Assembly (NCBI GenBank): GCA_016802295.1
Contig: JAESIW010000065.1
Location: 1,617,382 to 1,681,381, forward strand
Length of the DNA stretch: 64,000 bases
Source: Brachionus rotundiformis
Lineage: Eukaryota > Rotifera > Eurotatoria > Ploima > Brachionidae
Reading direction: 5' to 3'
In this document: positions 35,852 to 47,455 of the stretch, piece after piece
Layout: every line of letters begins with the position of its first letter
Position numbering within the stretch: the first letter of the stretch is position 1
Translations under genes and position numbers: made by a program
Notes under the pieces: generated by a model
What the model saw: the letters and a program-made list of their open reading frames with translations, nothing else
What the model was told of the DNA's origin: nothing
Databases searched by the model: none

Positions 35852-38800
35852 CTAATCTGAATCTTTAGAATTGACTTTGTTTTTTTCTATTAAATGATGA
35901 TAATTTAATTCTTCATAGTACATATGATAATCCATATCATAACAACCAAGTAAAAATTTTGTAATTTGTTGATATAAATTTAGTTGAGTTTCATCATCGG
36001 GTGTATGTGGCACATCTGGATACACCTCAAAGTCGAGATCTAATTTTGTTTTACGCAAAACTTTAGCCAAATTTGCACTATGTTGAAAATGCACATTATC
36101 TAAAAGAAAATGATTAATATTTTTTTCTGATAGATAAACTCCTTTAATTATTTTCAAATGATATTATCTAATCATTTCCCTAATTATATTTGAATTATTC
36201 ATCTATCTCATTATTTTATAAATTTATATTTTAGGCATCAATTTTTGGGGAAAAATTTAAATATTTTTACCATCTCCAGTTCCATGAATTAACAGCATTT
36301 TTTTCTTATCTAAGAATCGTGCGTTTTTTTCAGCCAAATTGGTCAAGTTAGATCTCTTTGAAAAATTTTGAAAAATATTAACTTATGAAAAAGCTAAATG
36401 TTATTTAAAAGCTAATCATTACTTCATAGGCATGTCTATTATCTTCATAAGAGCCTAAATATCTTTCAGTATATGCAGAATCATATTTAAGCCAATCGGT
36501 TACCGGCGCACCACTTACTGCACATTTATATGGACTTTTTTCTTGGAGTAAAGCCATAGCCGAAACAAAGCCGCCATAAGACTAGAATTTAAATCTTAGT
36601 TAAAATCCAAATAGTATTAAGATTGACTTACCCATCCCCAAATGGCAAATTGATCATTCAAAATATATATTTCTTTTTTAAGGTTGCTTTAAATTTTATT
36701 TTAAAAATTTAATAAAAAATTTAAATTTTTCAATTTACTTGGCCAATTCTATTTGATCAATAGTTTCCAATTCACCTAATTTTCTGGCTACTGACTTCAT
36801 GAACTTGTCCCCATTTGAATCAGTTCCTCTACCATCCATTGCCGCAATAATTAAATCATAGTTTACACTCAAATAGGATTCAAATTTTCTAATCCTATAC
36901 TGAAAATCAACTATTTGACTTGACGGTCCATTATACCTTTAGAAAAAAATCAATCTTCTGAATCGATTGTATATGAGTATAAGCTTACACGTATATTAAG
37001 ACAGGATACACTTTTCTAAGTGGATCGAAGTTTGGAGGATATAAGATCTCAGCATCAGCGTCTTAAATCAAACAAATTAAAACTAATTGAAAGTAAAGAA
37101 TCTTACTATTTACAAAAATTTGATGAATTGTCCAAATGAACTCTCAGATAGCTTTTTTGTGGCAGAATCTTAGAGCTAACCAATTTATTTAAATCATCAT
37201 TTTGTTCAAAAATATCTAAAAAATAAAACTAAATAACAATTGGATTTATAAAAAAAATATTCAATTTTACAAGAGTAGGAATCATTTTCTGACTTTTTAA
37301 TCCAAGAGATTGGAATTCTATCTCCTAGACACTCTAGTATGTAGTAGTCACCCTCCTGACTAAAATGAGCCGAGTGATATAGACAGTTGTTTTCAGATAC
37401 CAAAGGTTGGATGTGAGCTGATGGATCTTCATGTTGAATTTTAATGGAAGAGTTACATGTCAGGCAATGGCCAATTCTTGATGCATCATTTACTCTTTTT
37501 CTATGAAAAAATAATTTATCAAAAAAATATAGTTTTCTGGATAATGATAGTAATTAAAAGATAAATAAATTTTCGTTTAAATTTTCTTAATTAAGGATAG
37601 TTTATTAATTTGGTTTAATTTTTTTAATTGATAAAAATAAGAACTTAAGTTGAAAAATTTCCCAATGATGTTTAAAGTTTAGCATTCGAATTAAATATAA
37701 TTATAGATTTAAGATTAATAAAAAGATTTTTATAATATAATCTAATTAATTCTAGTAATTTAATGATACTGATGAAGTTTTCTTTTCTAATTCCTAATGG
37801 AAAAGTGGTAAAAATAAATTAGACAAACCTAAATAGATGTCTTTGCTTAGGATCACCATTTGTAGCCAAATAGTAAAGCTCTCCGGTTTTTTCGCTGAAA
37901 GATAGCATTTCGACCACATCAAATTTGTGATGAGTCACTGGATATGCTTCTCCACTCTACAAAAACATTGTTGACTTTAATATTAACATGAATAATTTTA
38001 TTTAAAATTTCTACCCTTGTATCGAATGATATAATTGTTTTAAAACCTTCATAGGGCCATATTTGGAAATAATAATTGTATCTTGAAGAAACTAGAAGAC
38101 CATGCGGCAAAAACCATCCTTTTTCATGTCCAAGCGGAGCTGTTGGATACTCCTTTTTCAAATTTATAATCTATAAAAAATAAAGATTTAATGGTATTAC
38201 TTTTTGATATATTTTGTGAGTCGGCTTAACGCTTAGCTGGAGATTGTCGTATATTACTGTAACAGATTTATCTTGACGTCTATTTACGTAGACTACAATA
38301 AGAGAATTTTCACTTAACCATTTCAAAGTCCATATGTAGCAATTACTAAAAATTGAATTATTAAATTTAAATAAAATTTAATTTATTTAAAATAAAAATT
38401 GCTTTCTACTTTGGATCTAAAGAGTCTGAAAACGGGATATCTAATTCCATAGTTTGGTTATTTTGAGTATTGTAGATGAAAACTTTAGCAATTGGATTCT
38501 GGGTGTCCGGTTTTGGATATCTCACTCGATTAAAGTGGCCATACGGAGATCCATCATACATGGGAAATTCATAAAATCTTACATTGGTATCATCAAACTT
38601 GATAAAAGCCAACTTTTTGCTATCAGGTGACCACCATATGGCGTTAGTTTGATACAGTATTTCTTCCTCATACAGCCAGTCTGTGATTCCATTGTAAATA
38701 TAAGAATCATTTCCATCATTTGTAATTTTTGTTGATTCTTTTGAGCCATCAAAATAATTTTCCATTAGATAAATATTATTTTCATAAACAAATGCTAGTT

Positions 38801-40155
38801 TCTTGCTATTTGGAGAAAGAATGGCATTCTGAATCCGATCAGTACTGTAAACACCAGTTGGCAAGACATCATAGCTCCTTGAAAAATAATCTTAGTTTAA
38901 TTTTAAAAATTTTTTCCTCTCATCTTACACATTGCTGATGGTGTTGAATATTTTATACCGAGAAATCACCGAATGCCGATATAAATGCTTAATATCATAA
39001 GATAAAAGAACAAAAGTTGGATCGTTGGTAGCAAAAAATTTAAATTTGCTTCCGACAAGTTGCTTAATAGTGTTATTAGACATTAAAATACTTTCTGTTT
39101 GTGATTTACAATCAAAATGCATAATATTTAGATGATCAGTCTGATAGACAAAAGTATCAGCTGAAAAAAATTTATCATTTTCTTTTAAAATTTAGTTAAA
39201 AAAATAGTTACCACTAGTCCAAATACCATTAAATCTTTTGGGCTCAAAATTTTGGCTTATTACATCGTCCAAGGTGATTGGTATTTGCTCATGATTGTTT
39301 GTTTTGGCTAAAATTGCAACAATAATTTTTAATTTCATCTTAATCTAGATAATTACCTGGTTTTTTAATTATAACTGCCATCACAATCATGGAACATACG
39401 AAAAATATTACCAAAAATGAAATGCCTATTCCTTTCCAGTTCCTGGTGTTGGCGTTTGAACCAACAAGCTCCTTAAAATATCAACAATATAATGATTAGG
39501 TATTTTGAAATTTTGACTTTAATCAATTTTTATCATTACATACGTAAATACTACAAAATATTCGTCTTATTAATTTAATAACCATTTTTAGCCCGAGCTT
39601 TATAAAATGGCTTACTAAAATATCAATTTTTCTATCCAATTTTACAGTATTTTTCTTTTTTTATTCTCAAAAGCTAACTGTTTTATTTAACAACTTATAA
39701 AGAGAATTTAAATTAATTTCTTAATTAGGTTAATAATTGTGGAGTTTAATTTCCGTTTTCTGTATTGTTTTGCCAATGAATAAATTTAGATCTTTTTATC
39801 ACTTTTATTAAAATTCAAGCCAAGCAAGAAAATAATTAAAAGATACTATATTGATCAAAATTTGAATGTAATTTTATTTTTATTTTTCTTAAATTTAATT
39901 AACTCATTCAAATTTTGAGTAATTTTATTATGAATAAGATTACTTAAATTACTTATTAAAATGTGATACCACCATCGCATTAGACAACCTTATTTTATCC
40001 TCAAGATCTAAGCTAGTTTGCAGTCAATTATATTTTCTTTTATTTTTTAATTTTTAATGAAATTATGCATCACTGTTTTAAATAAAAAAAGTCTATACCT
40101 CAATGTGATCTTGGTTTGATCCACTTTGACCAGATTTTTTTCCAATAAAATGCAT
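35852..40155 (-). CDS. DPP6/DPP10-type dipeptidyl peptidase (type II membrane protein) with intact catalytic triad
   Basis: S9B prolyl-oligopeptidase family. The first exon chosen, 40155, encodes MHFIGKKSGQSGSNQDHIE. It joins in phase 0 to ELVGSNANTRNWKGIGISFL, the cytosolic juxtamembrane block of vertebrate DPP6/DPP10 ([20 protein letters not shown]), followed by one membrane helix. The beta-propeller follows, with DWLYEEEILYQTNAIWWSPD and IYNGITDWLYEEE, and ends in the alpha/beta hydrolase domain. The nucleophile is present as IWGW|SYGGFVSAMAL across an intron at about 36587-36631. The acid is in IHGTGDDNVHFQHSANL, split near 36104-36270. The His is in PDVPHTPDD. Vertebrate DPP6 and DPP10 have lost the serine and serve as Kv4 channel subunits. 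This homologue could both be an enzyme and keep the channel-binding N-terminus. Many small exons. Stop at 35852. Confidence 0.87.
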
Positions 40156-40933
40156 CCTATATTTTGAAATAGATAATAGGCAAGCTTATAAAAATCAGAA
40201 GCCTTTTTTAAATAGATAGAAGAGAAGTTTGCAAATTTTATTACAAATTTTTAACTTCATAGCTTTAAATAAAAGCTTTAACAAAACTTTTGTTCAAAAA
40301 TACTTCTGTTTCCCAAATGAAAACAACTTATCAAATTAACTCTTTCAGTAAATTAAAAAAAACTCTAACTATAAAATAATTTTAAATGAGATTTCTAATT
40401 TACACCAAGTATAAGCTGAATTTGATGGAACGATTTATATTCTAGGAGAAAATTTGATTCTTAAATATAGCTTTTTCTATATAATTGGTAACTTTAGATA
40501 GCTGAAAAGTGCAAGTAGATTTTAAAATTTTAAAATTAGTCCTACTTAATGATACGGGCGTTCTTGAATCAATAAATATATAAACAAGCTAAAATTATAA
40601 TCCAATAATTGTTAAAAAGTGTAATTTTATAGTCAAAAGCTTCCTTAAGAACCTAGAGGTAATTGAAATATATGCATATATAAAAAAATTATATTTATTT
40701 TGTTTAAAAGAGGAAAAAAATACATTTTATTCTCAGTTTTGTTTGCACATAGTAATATTGTTAATATTCTTAAACAAAAATATGTAATGAGATATATCTA
40801 TGTGAAATCTCAATTTATCTTTGTCAAGTTAGAAATATTTTTTGAAAACAATTTTTAATTCACATTATTGGATCGAAATAAGGAAAAATTGTTAAATAAT
40901 TAAGGAGATTTTTATTGACTTAAGAACACTTAC

Positions 40934-40945
40934 TTTTAGCTTCAT
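40934..40945 (-). other. Candidate alternative first exon of the DPP gene (MKLK)
   Basis: On the minus strand an ATG begins four codons (MKLK) that end at a consensus GTAAGT donor in phase 0, the phase required by the ELVGSN exon at about 39470. The exon is very short, so chance is possible. Confidence 0.35.
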
Positions 40946-41398
40946 TTTTCTTTACTTTCAATCAAGGTAAAAAAAAACTTAATCAAGTCAATTTTTTTCA
41001 AATAAAACAATATTTTTTTCTAAGGATAGCTTTTTTTTTTTAAAGCGTATATAAAGATTTATATAAAGCTTCAAATAATGAATTCCGACTAGTATTTAAA
41101 TAATTAGTTTATTATTTGCTCATTTTCGCTTACGGTAAAAGAGTTTTGCAAGCAGTTCATTGCAAGAATATTATTTTATATAAACAAAATTAAATATGGG
41201 TGTTTATCCACGCTAAATTGGCTATCAACTTCATAAAATAAAGTAAATCTTAATACTAATCATTTGACATTTATTTTATGATTAGATTTATTTAATTTTA
41301 CCAATTTTTTGTTTAAAGTAAAAAAATTTTTTAAAAACTTTTTTATGAATAAAATCTTAGGATTTTTTGAATATAAAAATTTAGATGACAATACATAC

Positions 41399-41419
41399 CT
41401 CGTCTTGTTGACCATCCAT
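41399..41419 (-). other. Candidate alternative first exon of the DPP gene (MDGQQDE)
   Basis: ATG followed by seven codons (MDGQQDE) and a GTATGT donor in phase 0, compatible with the ELVGSN exon. It sits in locally less AT-rich sequence and resembles the short N-terminal exons of vertebrate DPP6/DPP10 isoforms. Confidence 0.55.
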
Positions 41420-41791
41420 TGCTGATTTGTTCGATTTTAAATTTAATTAAATAGCTACGATGCGAACGTATAAATCGATTAAACAAAAAAAAAGCTATTC
41501 TAATCTCTTTTATAATTTAGATATAAGTTTATCATATTTTCCTAAATAAGAAATATATTTTTAGATTTTTACATGATAGGGTTCAAGTTTCTGGCTAGGA
41601 ATCTAAAGTGAATTTTGCCTAGTTATAGGAAAATATAAAGAAAAATTAATTAAAAAATATATTATAGATTTTATTTGGAGAAAATAATAATTTTTCGATA
41701 TAAAAATCTTCTTTTTTAGTTAACTTAATATTTTATTTCAACAGAAGCAAATACAAATATTTATTATATAGTATTAATATCTGTTATCTAT

Positions 41792-41812
41792 TCGAAGCCT
41801 ATTCGGCTTCGA
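41792..41812. repeat. Perfect 8-bp hairpin in the DPP 5' intron region
   Basis: TCGAAGCC-TATTC-GGCTTCGA: an 8-bp stem with a 5-base loop, GC-rich against a very AT-rich background. The role is unknown. Confidence 0.6.
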
Positions 41813-43508
41813 CCTTTTGCAAAATTTCAACTTGACTATTGATACTAATTGAAAGTTTGGAATATTGGCTTAATTTCAGCTACAAATGCCTAATTAAACC
41901 CTAAATACCAAGAGATTTAATGTATTCTAAAAATCTATGTTTTATTGCACCATGTAAATCCTTCTAAATTTCCTTCTTGATTTATTATGTATTTTATTTT
42001 CAAAATTTTGAAAGATAGAAAGCAAATGAGAGTTTGATTGAGCGCTCGGTATTAAATATTGAATCATAATTGATGAGTTTTAAATCCCGAAACGCTTCAC
42101 TATAATTTAAATCTATGACTCCCCAGAATGTAGCTAAAATTAAAAACTATTTTAATCTAAGAATTCTTTGTTAATTTTAGATACATTTGTCTATAAGTCT
42201 CTTTAATTTAAAATGAGAATATTTTTACTTAAATTGCGTTACTACTAATTTAATCGAAATTTCCAACCCTAACAAAAAAAATGGAATCTCGCTGGGAACA
42301 CATGTAATAAAAGCCAGTCTACAAGAAACGATTCCGCTTTTTTATTTTTTTATTTTAAATTCATTAATCGCATCATGAAAACTATAAACATTTTTAATTT
42401 AGATATCTATTCAGCATATAAAAATTGACACTTTTTAATAAAAAAATGAGCTGAGCCTTCAAGTTAATCTTATATAATGCTCCTAAAAGAAAATACATTA
42501 GTCTGAAAGCCTCCTAAATGATCATTACCAATTTTAAAAGCAAACAAACTATTTCTTCTAGTTTGTCTAATGCAATTTAATGAATTAAAAAACAACTAGC
42601 TAAGCTTAAAACCGTAGATAAAAGCTGTTATTATTAAATAAAATATTCATCGAATTATGAAAATACAATTCTTTAGTTGTATAAAAAAGAAACAGGATTA
42701 ATTATTAGAAAAAAAAAGAAGTGAAGTTTAAAGTGGAGAAACAAAGATATATTTATCTATTGGTGATCGTAGAACGTTTGATGAATTAATAAGTTTTTTA
42801 AACAGGATTTTATTATTTGATAAATTTAGTTTGTTCAAAGCTTAAAATTCATTAAACTAAAAATTCATTAGCTCATTTGATTTGTATCCGATTGTTAGAG
42901 AAATTAATTTGTTTTTATATATCCCACAAGTGAAACTAAAATAAACAAATGGAAATTATTTATTGTCTGATAAATGTTATTCCAAACTGCAAGCAGATAA
43001 TAGTTAATTTTAATAAATTTTTATTTGGGATAATTTTTTATTATTTGAATAAAATAGGATTAATTTTGAAAGCATAATTACTCTAGTAGTAAAAATAATG
43101 AGTCAACTAAAATTAATTTCGTAAGAAAACTTGAAATAAAGACGAATTATTGTCGATATTTTTCTTAGTTTTCAAAATTTTTTTAATATATTCCAGAAAT
43201 TAAGTTGGCTTAATTAAAAGTGATAAAATGGATGGAAAGAAGCTCCATGTTAGCTCATGTAAAAACTAATTCATCTTTAAATTTTAAGAGTTAATTTTTA
43301 TATTTATTTTTTTATTATTCATGCTCAAAAATTTTCAAGAGCATTAACTTTTGGGCTAATTGGAAAAGCATGTCAATAAAGGCAAATAATTGTTTCGGAA
43401 AGAAATTTAGTCTCTGTAATAGTTAAATTTAAAATTAATTTCATTTAAAATTACACTTAAATTGATTTCAGTTCGAAAATTAATTAATTGTATTTTTAAA
43501 ATACTTAC

Positions 43509-43514
43509 GTCCAT
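43509..43514 (-). other. Candidate alternative first exon of the DPP gene (MD)
   Basis: On the minus strand ATG GAC is followed at once by a consensus GTAAGTAT donor in phase 0. The tiny size makes it a weak call on its own. Confidence 0.3.
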
Positions 43515-45996
43515 TATTTTTGTTCAGCTATCAATTAATCAATTTGGTTATTACTTTAAATCAAAATAACTTTGTATGTTTTGTTTCATTTTATCTAAAA
43601 TTATAATTAAATTAAATATTTTTAAATTTAGTTAAAACTTGTTAATTTCCAGGAAACAGCAGAAATGCTAGCATGAGTAGAGTATGCCTTGATTTTATTG
43701 ATTTTTTTGTAATAAAATTTAATAAATGATATTAAAATACTAAAAAAAATTTACAAAGAAAATATAATCAATAACTTGATAATAAAAAGATTAGTCAGAC
43801 ATTATATAAGTAAAAAGCTTGTGGTAAAAAAGACTATTAAGGCTAAATGGAACATTTTAGAATATAAGAATTTTGGTTTTTTTTCAGGGCGCTTAAAAAA
43901 TAATTACTTATGAATTATATAAGCAGAAAAGCAGCGATAGAGTAATGTCAGTTAATTTTTATTATTTCGTCAATTTTGTTTATTTGATATTTTAGCTTTG
44001 GTAAATATCATATTTTACATGACCCGCAGTTTCTAGCAGCTTTTTAAACTTAATTTCTCAATTTTTAATATCACTTCAACGAATAAAAATTAACTATAAA
44101 ATACCAATTTAAAAATAATTAATAAGCTTAGCTGTTTTTCGAGTCATAATTAAGCTCGTTTATCATTGATATAATATAGTTTATTCTAGACTCTATTTGC
44201 TTAATAAAATTTCAACAAATGATCTTAAAAGGAAATTTTTTTAAGATTTTAAAAAATAAATAATTAATATAATTAATGTTTTATTTTTTCAAAATAACTT
44301 ATAAAAGCTAGCAGGCTTATTTGCCCTAATGCAAATGATATTTCAATAAGATCGAGTTTTAATTAAATGCTGGTTGCATAAAACATTGGTTTAGCCAGGA
44401 ACAAACAATTTATGAAAGAGCATAAATACAAATTTTGTTTAGAAATTAATTTCGAATATTGAAAACAATTTCAGAATTTATGCTCAATATTGATTCATAA
44501 TGGAATAGTAATTTAAATTTTTAGCATATAATTGGCATTGCGATACTTATGCTTATAAAATTATTATTAATTTTGATTCAAAACTTATCAATACTAATGT
44601 TGACATTTAAACTATACTTAAACGAACAACCATTTTTAGCTTAATTTATTTATTGATTTTAAAAAGCCAAACGAAATAAGATTAATTAATTACACATCAG
44701 GTTATTTTTTAATTTATAGTTAACAGTTAAGTTTATACATAAATTTTTAAAATAATTATTTTTATTGAAAACTTGAACGCTTCAATATATAACGAAAATT
44801 AAAATTATTCGTTTGAGATGTAAACTAAAACTAAAAAATTTAATGACAAAAAATGGTTCAAAATAATTTGAAAATAAAAGTTTTTATCGTTTGAAATAAA
44901 TTGTCAAAAAAATAAAATTCAACCAATTTTTAATTAGCATTTCTTATCTTTTGAGGCTACCGTTATCTTATATCATAAAGAGAAAAAAAATAATTTAAAA
45001 AGCTATAAAAGTAAAATGATCCCTTCATTTAAAATAAATTTTAGATTTAATCAATTTTTTTATCGAAGTTTTATACAAGAAGGTTAATATATTACATGTG
45101 AATTTACACTTAATAAACTGATTAGAAAATTAATTTAAAAAATTGATTAATTCACCAAAGTATTTCCAAATTTAGATCTAATCTTGTAATTTCAAGTATT
45201 GGGCTTATTTCCGAGAAAAATTGAATTATTTTTAAATTAAAATGTCAGAAATTCTTTTATCTAAATTCCAAATAAGTTCTATTTTAATTTGAATAGCTTA
45301 AGTCGTAAAAGCACTTCAAGGAAACAGTTTTATTATTTTTCTTATAAGATTAAATTTTAAAATAAGATTGCAAAATTATTAATCTAAATTAGTTTTGATT
45401 AAATTTGAATAAATATGTTGTGATCTGTTGTGATAATTAATTGTTTTTGATAAGTTTACTTAAATGAAAAAAAAATTTGATTAAAGTCACGAAACAATTT
45501 CATTTTAACATGTAATTCAATTTATTCCTTCTGATTTAAGTATTCTTTTAAATTTTTAATAACACTTCTTTAAATATTCATGCTTGCTTAACAAAATGCA
45601 TAATTGTAATAATTAAAATTTTGACAAATGAAAAACAAATAATTCTCTTTTGAATTCTTTTCAATCTTTTCAAATTGATTTAAAAAATTCTATAATAAAA
45701 ATAAATTATTAAATGTTTAATACAGATTTTATATTAAACATTTTTTAAGTTAATATTAAAAATAAAAAATAAATAATAAGTGGCTTATAGCGTTTTGCCT
45801 CAAATAAATACTTTTTTTAGAAAAATACTGAAAAAATATGTTTAGATAACATTTTTTATATTTGCAAACAATAATCTAAATAGTAAAATATCCTTTTGAT
45901 TCTCTGACTTGGTTTGCAAATATGTGGAGCAAACAATATTAATTAAAATTTTCATTAATACACTGATATTTTCTTTTCTTGTTGAATCTAATAGTT

Positions 45997-46021
45997 ATAA
46001 TAATAATAATAATAATAATAA
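45997..46021. repeat. (ATA/TAA)8 microsatellite
   Basis: Eight uninterrupted trinucleotide units in intergenic sequence. Confidence 0.9.
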
Positions 46022-46810
46022 GACTTATGGAGTTATTGATAAATTAGTAAAATGAATACAAAGTCATATCAATAATAGACATGTAAGAATAAAAATTGAA
46101 AATGTTTCTGAATTTAAATAACTCCTATGTTGTACACGGCAGGATTTGGATGTCATTTTTCTGAAATAATTTTATCAAAATCCTTTTTATTTCCTTTTTA
46201 ATTGAAAATTCACTTTAAGATAGATAATATTTACTTATTGAACATCTATAATACAAGTAAAAATTTTTGTAAATACTTATAATTGAATACATGATAATTC
46301 AAACATCGTACAATTTTCTGAATGATTTTTTATCCAGAAGGTTCTGTCCCATTAAGGATAATAATAAAAATAAAATGTCCAAAATAATAAAATTTTTTGA
46401 TAAATCTCAATTAATCAAACTCATCTTTTTTCCTAAATTTAATCATCTTAAATTTTAATCTCATTCAAATCTAAAAGCCTCTTCAATCAAATCCAAATTT
46501 TTTATTATTTACCACATTTGGCAAACAATAAAATCGTCCAACGATAAATCAGAAAAATCGATTGTTAACTCCTTTATTTTTTATAATTTGATAATTAAGC
46601 CTAAGTTATGCTATTCAGTCCTGGCTTAATGAATTTATAATATTTATATCCTATCTTTTTTGTGTCTAATAATAATTGGGACTTTTTTCTAATTAATAGA
46701 TTTCAATTGATATAGAAATTTAACTTTTCAAAGCAATATAAAATAAATTTATTAAGAATAATTCTCAAAAATTAATTTAGAAAGAATATATTTGGACTCA
46801 AATTAGACAC

Positions 46811-46913
46811 CAAGAGACATGATATCAAAGTGATATTCGAATTTTGTAAACCACCGAGGACAATTTTGCCAAGGATTATACATGACACTTACGGGCTGGA
46901 CATGTGAAAAAAA
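46811..46913 (-). other. Orphan exon-like block ending in a stop
   Basis: In one minus-strand frame it reads PVSVMYNPWQNCPRWF then TKFEYHFDIMSLGV and TAA. It is preceded by a pyrimidine-rich tract and a CCAG acceptor-like site at about 46905. Trp, Cys and Pro are rare in random translations of such AT-rich DNA, so this may be a terminal exon of an unannotated or alternatively spliced gene. I do not recognise the protein. Confidence 0.3.
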
Positions 46914-47455
46914 TAAATAATAAAAAAAAACATGATTTTTTTTGAAAAATAGATAAAATTTCGTATAAGACTGTAAAATTTCATTAGTTTATCTTTATTG
47001 CATGATATTTTTTTTAATAATTAAAGTTTAGGACAAGCATAATTGGGCACCCGTTAGTTAAAATTTTACATTCAATTATAAACAGCTTGTTCCAGCTTAA
47101 AAATATATAATACAATTTCCAATTGCTAAGAGATATGCAAAAAATGCATTCGTCTCACTTCCTAAAAATTTTAATTAATCTACATTATTTTTACATTCTA
47201 CTCTATGAATCTTAAATTTTGAAAATTAATGATATTTTCAATTTAAAAACTTAAAACTATGCATAAGTATAATAGGAAACAATTATCCTATTAGTTTATT
47301 GAGTTTATTTATTATATTGGTAATAATGAATTAATTATTGTAACATCCTCAAGTTGAAAAAATAAAATAAATTTGAATTAATTAAATTGAATAAAATTTA
47401 TTTAAAATTTAGACTCAAAAATGTCGAAAGTTTTTAACAAAAAAAAATCAAGAAT

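Larger units (their letters stand above)
43515..47455. other. Gene-poor AT-rich stretch
   Basis: Almost 4 kb upstream of the DPP first exons and downstream of the Gln-rich gene. It holds an (ATA)n microsatellite at 45997-46021 and an exon-like, less AT-rich block at 46811-46913. Nothing else is recognised. Confidence 0.45.
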
